Positions 38,944 to 46,123 of a stretch of DNA of 64,000 nt are shown piece by piece. The position numbers and the translations under genes were made by a program. A model generated the notes under the pieces. It saw only the letters and a program-made list of their open reading frames with translations, did not search any database and was not told the origin of the DNA. Positions within the stretch are counted from its first letter, which is position 1. Each line of letters opens with the position of its first letter. The DNA comes from Flavimobilis rhizosphaerae. Lineage in GTDB: Bacteria > Actinomycetota > Actinomycetes > Actinomycetales > Cellulomonadaceae. The DNA is taken from assembly GCF_014852685.1 (NCBI RefSeq), contig NZ_JACZDF010000003.1:434001-498000 (forward strand), in the 5' to 3' direction.

Positions 38944-40268
38944 GGGGGTGGGGTGATTCGGCTGACCGCTGCGACGAGCGCGGGGACGTCGGGCGTCGTC
39001 GCCTCCGCCTCGACGCGGAGCCCGAACGTGCGCGCGGTCGCCGTCGTGCGGGGGCCGATGCTCACGATCCGCCACGGCCGCGGGAGGGTTCCGGTGGCGA
39101 CGCCGTCGAGCGTCAGGGATTCGTCGGCAGACGCAGTGCCCGCGAGCGTCGCCCAGGTCTCGGCGGTGCTCGACGACGTGAGGATGACGACGTCGACGTC
39201 GAGCGCCTCGTCGGGCAGGGACGTCGCCAGCTCGGTGACGTACGCGTCGGGTGCGTCGACGATCCACCCGGCGGCGCGGAGCCCGTCGACGAGCTCGGGC
39301 CGCGCGATCGCGGACCGCGGCGCGAACGCCCGCACGGCCACGCTCGATAGCCGATCCGGACCAGTGTTCTGCACCGATCCGCTATCGAGCGCCCCGCCCC
39401 CGGGCGCTGAGTGGTCCGATAGCCGATCGGTGCGCGACCCGTGCACGGATCGGCTATCGACAATCTGCCCGGTCGACAGCGCATCGTTCGATAGGGGATC
39501 GGGACGGGACCCGTGTACGGATCCGCTATCGATCGGAGCGTTCCGCTCCTCCTGACGGATTGACGGGTTTCCCCCGTCGGACGGGGCGAGCCCGTCAATC
39601 CGTCGGTGAAGGTGGGGCTCGTCGGGTTGAGACCCGACGAGCGCCGCGAGGAGGCCCGTCGCAGTGCGGTCCCACTCCGGGACGACGTCAACGTCGAGAC
39701 CCGCCCGCCGGGCACGGCGCGCAGTCGACGGCCCGACGGCCGCGATCCGCGTCGTCGCCGGCACGACGATCATCGGCGCGCCCGGTCCCTGCCCACCGGA
39801 CGGACGGTCCGCTGCGGACCCGCCGACAACGCCCGACGTCTCGGCGAGGGCGTCGACCGTCCGCGTGGACGTGCCGACGACGCCTGACGCTTCGGCCTGC
39901 GCGTCGACGGTGCGCGTGGACGTGCCGACCGCGCCCGACGCCTCGACGAGTGCGTCGACCGTGCGCTCGGACGTGAGGACGAGCCAGTCGTACCCGCCCG
40001 CTGCGAGCCTGCCCACACCCTCGTGCAACGGTGCGACGTCCACAGGCGGGCCGAACGTGATGAGCGGGACGACGACCGGATCGAACCCCGCGTCGGCGAG
40101 TGCCGCTGCGAGCTCCCGCCCAGGCCGCCCGCCCCGCGGCACAAGCACCCGCGCGCCACCCCTGCCCCCGCCCCCGCCCGAGGAATCCGCAGGATTGGCG
40201 ACTCCCAGTGACCAATCCTGCGGATTCTTCGGCTGGGGGAGCGGGGGCTGCGGCGGGTGGGTGGTCAT
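38934..40268 (-). CDS. hemD: Uroporphyrinogen-III synthase, enlarged by in-frame palindromic elements
   Basis: 444 residues against the usual ~250-280. The HemD fold is recognisable in pieces: ARVLVPRGGRPGRELAAALADAGFDPVVVPLITF, DWLVLTSERTVDAL, RIAAVGPSTARRARRAGLDVDVVPEWDRTATGLLAAL, AFAPRSAIARPELVDGLRAAGW and WRIVSIGPRTTATARTFGL. It closes hydroxymethylbilane to uroporphyrinogen III with D-ring inversion. The extra residues come from repeats read in frame. They are a family-3 palindrome at residues 14-29, a 17-residue tandem repeat at about 102-151, a family-4 palindrome at about 222-239, and family-1 palindromes at about 246-260, 270-284 and 294-308. The ATG at 40266-40268 overlaps the hemC stop (ATGA); a GTG at residue 41 could be an alternative start that would exclude the first palindrome. 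Confidence 0.88.
   Translation of the reverse strand: MTTHPPQPPLPQPKNPQDWSLGVANPADSSGGGGGRGGARVLVPRGGRPGRELAAALADAGFDPVVVPLITFGPPVDVAPLHEGVGRLAAGGYDWLVLTSERTVDALVEASGAVGTSTRTVDAQAEASGVVGTSTRTVDALAETSGVVGGSAADRPSGGQGPGAPMIVVPATTRIAAVGPSTARRARRAGLDVDVVPEWDRTATGLLAALVGSQPDEPHLHRRIDGLAPSDGGNPSIRQEERNAPIDSGSVHGSRPDPLSNDALSTGQIVDSRSVHGSRTDRLSDHSAPGGGALDSGSVQNTGPDRLSSVAVRAFAPRSAIARPELVDGLRAAGWIVDAPDAYVTELATSLPDEALDVDVVILTSSSTAETWATLAGTASADESLTLDGVATGTLPRPWRIVSIGPRTTATARTFGLRVEAEATTPDVPALVAAVSRITPPPDS
39345..39387. repeat. Family-1 palindrome, copy G, inside hemD
   Basis: 43 nt, arms CGATAGCCGATCCG with CGATCCGCTATCG (mismatched in the inner part). It is read on the minus strand as LDSGSVQNTGPDRLS. 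Confidence 0.85.
39417..39459. repeat. Family-1 palindrome, copy H, inside hemD
   Basis: 43 nt, exactly 72 bases after copy G. Arms CGATAGCCGATCgGTGC and GCACGGATCGGCTATCG (one mismatch). It is read as VDSRSVHGSRTDRLS. Confidence 0.85.
39489..39531. repeat. Family-1 palindrome, copy I, inside hemD
   Basis: 43 nt, exactly 72 bases after copy H. Outer CGATAG/CTATCG kept, inner arms partly mismatched. It is read as IDSGSVHGSRPDPLS; H and I share the centre GACCCGTG. Confidence 0.85.
39548..39606. repeat. Family-4 palindrome, copy 1, inside hemD
   Basis: CCTCCTGACGGAT, then variable arm TGACGGG, centre CCCCGTCGGACGGGG (39572-39586), variable arm CCCGTCA, then ATCCGTCGG. The stem GACGGATTGACGGG (39554-39567) pairs perfectly with CCCGTCAATCCGTC (39591-39604). 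It is read in hemD as roughly RRIDGLAPSDGGNPSIRQEE. Confidence 0.8.
39816..39965 (-). repeat. 51-bp tandem repeat in hemD
   Basis: About 2.9 units. In protein: RTVDALVEASGAVGTST, RTVDAQAEASGVVGTST, RTVDALAETSGVVGGS. The first unit includes the native HemD sequence after LTSE, so the repeat arose by duplicating the gene's own DNA, and it keeps the frame (51 = 17 codons). Confidence 0.85.
40183..40227. repeat. Family-3 palindromic element, copy 3, inside the hemD 5' end
   Basis: 45 nt. Perfect 16-base arms GAATCCGCAGGATTGG and CCAATCCTGCGGATTC around CGACTCCCAGTGA. The spacer shares CTCCCAGTGA with the two copies at 13268 and 13366, while the arms differ there but stay paired. It is read in hemD as NPQDWSLGVANPADS. 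Confidence 0.85.
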
Positions 40269-41257
40269 CGGAGGGGGGCGATGTCGGCAGCGCCCATCTC
40301 GAGGACGATCTCGGCGAGGTTGATGCCGAGCGACGCGGCGCCCTCGACGGCGTCGGCCACGTCGTATGTCCCCGCGCCGATGACGGGCCCGCTCGACGAC
40401 GCGCCGTGCCGCAGGACGCGGGTTCCGTCGAGCGCCGCGACGACGACGTCGAGGTCGATGCGCATGCGCGCGTCGGGCCCGGACCCGGTGACGGAGACGG
40501 ACGCGAGCGCCCCGACGGGCGCCGCGCACCCGGCTTCGAGCCGCGCGAGGAGCGCGCGTTCGGCAGTCGCGGCGAGCCGGGATGGCGCGTGGTCGAGCGC
40601 GTCGAGCCCCGGCACGACGGCGCCGGTCCGCGTCTCGACGCCGAGCACGCCCTGCCCGGGCGCAGGCAGCATGACGGACGGGTCGAGGACCTCGGTGACG
40701 AGCGCGCTCCGTCCGATGCGTGCGAGCCCTGCGGCTGCGAGGACGACGGCGTCGAGGTCTGCGTCCGGTCCGAGGGCGCGCGCGACGCGCGTGCCGACGT
40801 TCCCGCGGATGTCGACGGCCTCGAGGTCGGGACGCGCCGCGAGCAGCTGGGCGCGCCTGCGTGGCGAGCCCGTCCCGACGCGGGCCCCGCGCGGCAGCCC
40901 CGCGAGAGTGAGCCCGTCGCGGGCGACGAGCGCGTCGAACGGCGACTCCCGTGGCGGCATCGCGGCGATCGTGAGCCCGGGCGCGGGCGCGGTCGGCAGG
41001 TCCTTGAGCGAGTGCACGGCGACGTCGATGCGGCCGTCGAGCAGGGCGTCGCGCAGGGCCGCGACGAACACGCCCGTCCCGCCGAGCTGCGAGAGCGACG
41101 CGCGCGTCGTGTCGCCCTCGGTCGTCACGTGGACGGTCTCGAGCTCCACGGGTGTGCCGGCCGCGCTCGCGGCCACGCCGAGCGCGTCGGTGACGTGCCC
41201 GGTCTGGGTGCGGGCGAGCTCGGAGGCGCGGGTCCCGACGCGGATGACGCTGCTCAT
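40265..41257 (-). CDS. hemC: Hydroxymethylbilane synthase (porphobilinogen deaminase)
   Basis: 330 residues. IRVGTRASELARTQTGHV, GRIDVAVHSLKDLPTAPAPGLTIAAMPPRESPFDALV, RVGTGSPRRRAQLLAARPDLEAVDIRGNVGTRV, MLPAPGQGVLGVE and ARLEAGCAAPVGALA (the Cys that carries the dipyrromethane cofactor) are all present. It polymerises four porphobilinogens to hydroxymethylbilane. ATGA-type overlaps connect it to cpfC before and hemD after. Confidence 0.95.
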   Translation of the reverse strand: MSSVIRVGTRASELARTQTGHVTDALGVAASAAGTPVELETVHVTTEGDTTRASLSQLGGTGVFVAALRDALLDGRIDVAVHSLKDLPTAPAPGLTIAAMPPRESPFDALVARDGLTLAGLPRGARVGTGSPRRRAQLLAARPDLEAVDIRGNVGTRVARALGPDADLDAVVLAAAGLARIGRSALVTEVLDPSVMLPAPGQGVLGVETRTGAVVPGLDALDHAPSRLAATAERALLARLEAGCAAPVGALASVSVTGSGPDARMRIDLDVVVAALDGTRVLRHGASSSGPVIGAGTYDVADAVEGAASLGINLAEIVLEMGAADIAPLR

Positions 41258-42555
41258 CCGACGTCCTCGGCGACGGTGGGCAGCACTCGTCCGCGCGGGT
41301 CGGGGCAGCAGTCGGGCCGGCACCTGTCGTACCAGGGGCCGAGGACCCCGGCGGCGCCGCACGTTGCCTGCGTGGGCACGCGGGTGGGGGCGGCGGTGCG
41401 CTCGGCGACGAGGTCGACGAGTCCGGCGACGAACTCGGGGTGCACGCCGGGCGTGGGGACGCGCTCGGCCGGGAGGCCGAGCTCGGCGCATGTGTCGAGG
41501 GCTTCGGTGTCGAGGTCCCAGAGGACCTCCATGTGGTCGGAGACGAAGCCGAGGGGCACGATGACGACGGCGTCCGGCCGCTCGTCGGGGTCGGCGGCGA
41601 GCTCGGCGAGGCGGTCGTTGATGTCGGGCTCGAGCCAGGGGGTGCGTGGGTCGCCCGAGCGTGACTGGTAGACGAGCTCCCACGGCACGGTGTCGTCGAC
41701 GGCGGCCATGACGGCGTTCGCGACGGCGTAGTGCTGGGCCTCGTAGGCGCCGCCGTCGGCCCAGCCGACGGGTCCGTCGGGGCCGGTCTGGGGTCCGGTG
41801 ACCTCGGCGGCGGCGGTGGGGATCGAGTGGGTGGCGAAGAGGACGCGCACGTCGCCGTGGGTGCGGAGGCGGTCGAGCGCCGCGCGCACGCCCTCGACGA
41901 ACGGGGCGACGAAGCCGGGGTTGTCGAAGAACTGCCGGACCTTGTCGATGTGGAGGGTGCCCGTGAGGCCGGTGGCCTCGAGCGCCCCGGCGAGGTCCTC
42001 GCGGTACTGGCGGCAGCCGGAGTACGACGAGTACGCGGCGGTGACGATCGCGAGGAGGCGCCGGTGCCCGGCGTCGGCCGCGGCACGCAGCGTGTCGGCG
42101 AGGTAGGGGTCCCAGTTGCGGTTGCCCCACAGCACCGGGAGATCAAGCCCGCGGCGCGCAAGCTCGGCCTCGAGCGCGGCGCGCAGCTCCCGGTTCTGGT
42201 CGTTGATGGGGGAGACGCCGCCGTGGGCGCGGTAGTGGACGGCGACCTCCTCGAGGCGCTCGTCGGGGATGCCGCGGCCGCGCGTGACGTTGCGGAGGTA
42301 GGGCAGGACGTCGTCCTGGCCCTCGGGGCCGCCGAAGCCGACGAGGAGCACGGCGTCGTAGGCGACGGGCTCGGAGGGGACGACGGGCGGCAGCTGGCCG
42401 GCGATCTCGGCGAGGTAGTCGTCGAGATCGAGCTCGACGTCCTCGCAGCCGGCGGTGCCGCACGCGCAGCCGTGCGCGTCGTGGTCGTCGCCCGGGGACG
42501 CGGGCGCGACGGGAGTGAGGGACAGGTTCTCGCGGAACAGGTCGTCGGTGCTCAT
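41254..42555 (-). CDS. hemH: Coproporphyrin III ferrochelatase
   Basis: 433 residues. YDAVLLVGFGGPEGQDDVLPYLRNVTRGRGIPDERL, GNRNWDPYLADTLRAA and VPLGFVSDHMEVLWDLDTEA are ferrochelatase blocks. In actinobacteria with HemQ this enzyme (CpfC) inserts iron into coproporphyrin III. TCGAAGVLGPWYDRCRPDCCPD at the C terminus holds four cysteines, consistent with the [2Fe-2S] cluster of actinobacterial ferrochelatases. The N terminus has a ~60-residue extension with a CACGTAGC cysteine cluster and acidic residues, which is not part of the core enzyme. It overlaps its neighbours by 4 bases. Confidence 0.93.
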   Translation of the reverse strand: MSTDDLFRENLSLTPVAPASPGDDHDAHGCACGTAGCEDVELDLDDYLAEIAGQLPPVVPSEPVAYDAVLLVGFGGPEGQDDVLPYLRNVTRGRGIPDERLEEVAVHYRAHGGVSPINDQNRELRAALEAELARRGLDLPVLWGNRNWDPYLADTLRAAADAGHRRLLAIVTAAYSSYSGCRQYREDLAGALEATGLTGTLHIDKVRQFFDNPGFVAPFVEGVRAALDRLRTHGDVRVLFATHSIPTAAAEVTGPQTGPDGPVGWADGGAYEAQHYAVANAVMAAVDDTVPWELVYQSRSGDPRTPWLEPDINDRLAELAADPDERPDAVVIVPLGFVSDHMEVLWDLDTEALDTCAELGLPAERVPTPGVHPEFVAGLVDLVAERTAAPTRVPTQATCGAAGVLGPWYDRCRPDCCPDPRGRVLPTVAEDVG

Positions 42556-43337
42556 GCGACGTCCAGGAGGATCGCGGCGAGACGCTCGATGCTCACGCGG
42601 CGGCCGGTGTAGAACGGCAGCTCGTCGCGCACGTGGCGGCGGGCGTCGGTGTAGCGCAGGTGACGCATGAGGTCGACGAGGTCGGTGAGCTCGTCGGCCT
42701 CGAGGCCGAGCAGCCACTCGTAGTCGCCGAGGGAGAACGCGGAGACCGTGTTGGAGAGCACTTGGGGGAACTCGCGGCCCTTGAGGCCGTGGTCGGCGAG
42801 CATGGCGCGTCGCTCGTCCTCGGGGAGCAGGTACCACTCGTAGGACCGCACGAACGGGTAGACGGTGAGCCAGTCCTTGGGTTCCTTGCCGGTCATGAAC
42901 GCGGGCAGGTGGCGGGCGGTGAACTCGGCCGGACGGTGGACGCCGAGGACGTTCCACACGGGCAGCAGGTCGCCGAGGAGGACGGACGTGCGCAGGGCGC
43001 GCAGTGCGGCCTGAAGGCCTTCGGCGGTGGGTCCGGTGAGCCAGACGATGACGTCGGCGTCGGCGCGCAGCCCGGACGCGTCGTAGAGGCCGCGGAGGTC
43101 GACGCCCTCGGGCAGGTCCTCGACGAGGTCGGTGAGATCGGAGGCTGCGGCCTCGAGCAGCTCGACGACGGTCTCCTGCGGGACGGACGTCGCGGAGGCG
43201 TCGATCGCGTTGCCGAGGAGCCGGGTGAGGAGCGGCTCGGCGGCGGGGTCGCGCCGCAGGACGGCCCAGAGGGTGTAGGCGACGGGCTCGGGCCCGTCGT
43301 GCTCGGACGTGGGGGTGCCGTACGCGTCGTGGCTCAT
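42552..43337 (-). CDS. chdC: Coproheme decarboxylase (HemQ)
   Basis: 261 residues of the chlorite-dismutase-like family. VAYTLWAVLRRD, ADADVIVWLTGPTAEGLQAALRALR, FMTGKEPKDWLTVYPFVRSYEWYLLPEDERRAMLADHG (with the YPFVRSYEWY segment that carries the catalytic Tyr) and VLSNTVSAFSLGDYEWLLGLEADELTDLVDLMRHLRYTDARRHV are diagnostic. It removes two propionate carboxyls from coproheme to give heme b, the last step of the coproporphyrin-dependent route. It overlaps cpfC by 4 bases; a 127-base gap separates it from cgoX. Confidence 0.95.
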   Translation of the reverse strand: MSHDAYGTPTSEHDGPEPVAYTLWAVLRRDPAAEPLLTRLLGNAIDASATSVPQETVVELLEAAASDLTDLVEDLPEGVDLRGLYDASGLRADADVIVWLTGPTAEGLQAALRALRTSVLLGDLLPVWNVLGVHRPAEFTARHLPAFMTGKEPKDWLTVYPFVRSYEWYLLPEDERRAMLADHGLKGREFPQVLSNTVSAFSLGDYEWLLGLEADELTDLVDLMRHLRYTDARRHVRDELPFYTGRRVSIERLAAILLDVA

Positions 43338-43464
43338 GGGGTCGATTGTTGCCCCTCGGGGGCCGTGAGGAAAATGCTGCGCGCAATATCTCCTCGTGAT
43401 GAGGATCCGGAATGGCGTCGTGACACGCGTCCACAAAAATGGATGCGCATTTCCGCACGACGCC

Positions 43465-44961
43465 TCAGGAATGGACGGCTGTTCCTGCACGTCGGGCATC
43501 GGCGACGACGGATGCGAGCCCCGTCCCCGCGACCCACGCCCCGGTGACGTGCAGCCCGCCGACGTCGTCGAGCGCGTCGCGCAGCCGTGCGACGCGGTCC
43601 GCGTGCCCGAGCGCCGCGAACGGCAGCCCCGCACCGAAGCGCACGACCTTCGCGCCGACGACGTGCGCGGGGGTGAGCGGCACGCCGAGCAGCTGGCCCG
43701 CGTCGTGCAGGGCCGTGCGCTCGAGGGACGTCGCGGACGCGTCGCCGGGGTCCGGGTCGCCGCCGAGCCGTCCGTAGGAGAGGCGCACCGCGTGGTGGCC
43801 GTCGGGCAGCGCGTCGCGCACCCACGCCCACTTGGCGCTCGAGTGCGTGAGCGCCTTGGCGCGCACGCCGTGCGCCGCGTTGACACCCTGCGCGACGAGC
43901 ACGCCCGTGCCGCGCGGCGCGGCGTCGAGCCGCGGGTCGGCGAGGACGAGGGTGACGAGGCACACGTGCCCGCTCGGCAGCTCGGGCAGGACCGAGCCGG
44001 GCACGTGGGCACCGAGGAGGCGCGCGGCCTCAGCCGCGGTCGTCGCGACGAGCACGTCGTCGGCCTCGAGGGTGGCCGACGTGCGTGCGCCGACGGCGTC
44101 CTCGAACGTTCCGGGCCGCGCGGGCCCGAGGGTGTGGACGCGCCAGCCGTCGCCCGTGCGCTCGAGTCGTTCGACGCGCGTCGAGCGTCGGACGTCGACG
44201 CCGCGCGCCGCGAGGTCCGCGAGGAGCGCGGCGACGAGCGTGTGCATGCCGCCGCGGAGCCCCGCGACGGCCGACCCGGCGGGTGCGGCGGCCCGCAGTG
44301 CCGCGGCTGCGGCGACGAGCGAGCCGTGCCGGGCGACGCCCTCGCGCAGGCCGGGCGCAACGGCGTCGACGTCGAGGAGGTCCGCGCTCGCGGAGTGGAC
44401 GCCACCGGCGACGGGCGCGACGAACGCGCGCAGCACGTCGTCGCCGAGGCGTGCCCGGACGAGGTGCCCGACGCTGACGCCGTCCGTACCCGCAGGGGGC
44501 CGTGTCCCGACGGACGCGGGCAGCGCGCCGTCGAGGCGTGCCCGCAGCCAGGCACGTGTGCCGAGCGCGCGCCGCACGTCGTCGAGGTCGCCCGGGATGC
44601 CGAGCACCCCCGAGCGTGGCAGCGGCATGAGCGCGTCGGGCGTCCGCACCCACGCGGGAGCGTCGACGGGCGTGACGATCTCGCCCGCGAGGCCGAGCTC
44701 GTCGAGCAGGTCCGCGACGGCGGTCGAGCGGGTCGCGAAGGACTCGGCGCCCGCGTCGAGCGTCACGCGCTCGAACGGGGAGTCGTCGGGGCACTGCGGC
44801 TCGGCGCCGTCGAGCCCGCCGCGCTCGACGACGAGCGGGCCGACGCTCCCGCCCATGTGCGCGGACGCCTCGAGGAGCACGACGGAACGCCCGGCGCGGG
44901 CGAGCTCCCGCGCCGCGGTAAGCCCCGCGACGCCTCCGCCGACGACGATCGTGCGGCTCAT
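43465..44961 (-). CDS. cgoX: Coproporphyrinogen III oxidase (HemY-type)
   Basis: 498 residues. MSRTIVVGGGVAGLTAARELARAGRSVVLLEASAHMGGSVG is the FAD-binding Rossmann motif, followed by VTLDAGAESFATRSTAVADLLDELGL and ASADLLDVDAVAPGL of the HemY family. GGLHVTGAWVAGTGLASVVADARRAG is the C-terminal FAD contact. In genomes with chdC and cpfC the enzyme oxidises coproporphyrinogen III to coproporphyrin III with oxygen. It overlaps hemE by 4 bases. The ~30 bases DGAEPQCPDDSPFERV at residues 50-65 look like a variable loop. Confidence 0.92.
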   Translation of the reverse strand: MSRTIVVGGGVAGLTAARELARAGRSVVLLEASAHMGGSVGPLVVERGGLDGAEPQCPDDSPFERVTLDAGAESFATRSTAVADLLDELGLAGEIVTPVDAPAWVRTPDALMPLPRSGVLGIPGDLDDVRRALGTRAWLRARLDGALPASVGTRPPAGTDGVSVGHLVRARLGDDVLRAFVAPVAGGVHSASADLLDVDAVAPGLREGVARHGSLVAAAAALRAAAPAGSAVAGLRGGMHTLVAALLADLAARGVDVRRSTRVERLERTGDGWRVHTLGPARPGTFEDAVGARTSATLEADDVLVATTAAEAARLLGAHVPGSVLPELPSGHVCLVTLVLADPRLDAAPRGTGVLVAQGVNAAHGVRAKALTHSSAKWAWVRDALPDGHHAVRLSYGRLGGDPDPGDASATSLERTALHDAGQLLGVPLTPAHVVGAKVVRFGAGLPFAALGHADRVARLRDALDDVGGLHVTGAWVAGTGLASVVADARRAGTAVHS

Positions 44962-46073
44962 GAGCCCTCCGGCTGCCAGTCGTGGACGGTGCGGACGATG
45001 CCCGTGAGGACATCGGGGTCGGCGTCCGGCGGGACGCCGTGGCCGAGGTTGACGACGTGCGCGGGCGCGGCGAGGCCGCGGCGCAGGACGTCGTGGACGT
45101 GCCCCTCGAGCGTCGCACGCGGGGTGAAGAGGTAGGAAGGGTCGACGTTCCCCTGCAGGGGCGTCGCGTGCCCGAGCAGCGCGGAGGCCTCGTCGAGCGG
45201 CGTGCGGTGGTCGACGCCGACGACGTCCGCACCGACGTCGCGCATCGCGGCGAGCAGGTGCGCCGTGCCGGTGCCGAAGTGGACGACGGGCACGCGCTGC
45301 CCGCCGACGTCGAGGGCGCGCACGGCCTCGAGCGCGAGCGCGGAGAACGGCGCGACGGACTCCAGGTAGGACGCGAGGGACAGCGAGCCTGCCCACGAGT
45401 CGAAGAGCTGGACGACGCTTGCGCCGGCCTGTACCTGCGTGACGAGGAAGTCCGACGTCACGCGGGCGCACCACGTGAGGAGGCGCGCCCAGAGCTCGGG
45501 GTCGGCGTGCATGAGGCCGCGTGCCGCGAGGTGGTCGCGTGACGGACGGCCCTCGACGAGGTAGGCCGCGAGGGTGAAGGGCGCGCCGCCGAAGCCGACG
45601 AGCGGCGTGTCGCCGAGGCCGGACGCGCCGGGCTCCGCGGCGAGCCCCGCGACGGTGAGGGCGACGGCCTCGGCGATCGGGGCGAGGGCCGTCTCGTCGA
45701 GGCTCAGCTCCTCGAGCCGCGCGACGTCGTCGGCCGTCCGCACGGGCGCGCCGAGGACGGGCCCGACGCCGGGGGCGATGTCGACGTCGACGCCCGCGAG
45801 CCGCAGCGGCACGACGATGTCGGAGAAGAACACGGCCGCGTCGACGCGGTGCCTGCGTACGGGCTGGAGCGTGATCTCCGCGGCGAGCTCGGGCCGCAGG
45901 CACGACTCGATCATCCCGACGCCCTCGCGGACGCGCCGGTACTCGGGCAGGGAACGCCCGGCCTGGCGCATGAACCAGACGGGCGTGACGTCCGGCCGCT
46001 CGCCGAGAAATGCGCGCACAGCGCGCGACGAAGATGTCACGTTGTCAGCAAGGGGATGCGTCGTGAGATTCAC
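44958..46073 (-). CDS. hemE: Uroporphyrinogen III decarboxylase
   Basis: About 371 residues. ERPDVTPVWFMRQAGRSLPEYRRVREG (the invariant substrate-binding Arg run), FFSDIVVPLRLAGVDVDIAPGVGPVL, VGFGGAPFTLAAYLVEGRPSRDH and LQGNVDPSYLFTP are HemE signatures. It decarboxylates uroporphyrinogen III to coproporphyrinogen III. Start choice: GTG at 46071-46073 keeps the HPLADN segment that resembles relatives; GTG at 46040 or a TTG at 46112 are alternatives. It is divergent from hemA, and about 50 bases between them must contain both promoters. Confidence 0.93.
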   Translation of the reverse strand: MNLTTHPLADNVTSSSRAVRAFLGERPDVTPVWFMRQAGRSLPEYRRVREGVGMIESCLRPELAAEITLQPVRRHRVDAAVFFSDIVVPLRLAGVDVDIAPGVGPVLGAPVRTADDVARLEELSLDETALAPIAEAVALTVAGLAAEPGASGLGDTPLVGFGGAPFTLAAYLVEGRPSRDHLAARGLMHADPELWARLLTWCARVTSDFLVTQVQAGASVVQLFDSWAGSLSLASYLESVAPFSALALEAVRALDVGGQRVPVVHFGTGTAHLLAAMRDVGADVVGVDHRTPLDEASALLGHATPLQGNVDPSYLFTPRATLEGHVHDVLRRGLAAPAHVVNLGHGVPPDADPDVLTGIVRTVHDWQPEGS

Positions 46074-46123
46074 AAGAACTGATTGTGCCGTGAATTCGTC
46101 GCAGTGGTTCAATCATTCTCACC

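Noticed and set aside
39345-39531. Three palindromic repeats with two equal 29-nt spacers, which look like a small CRISPR array
   Set aside because: They lie inside the open hemD frame, the repeats vary in the centre, the family also occurs singly between genes, and there are no cas genes.
46074-46112. TTG start for hemE at 46112
   Set aside because: It would add 13 residues not seen in relatives and leave only 11 bases between the hemE and hemA start codons, with no room for promoters.
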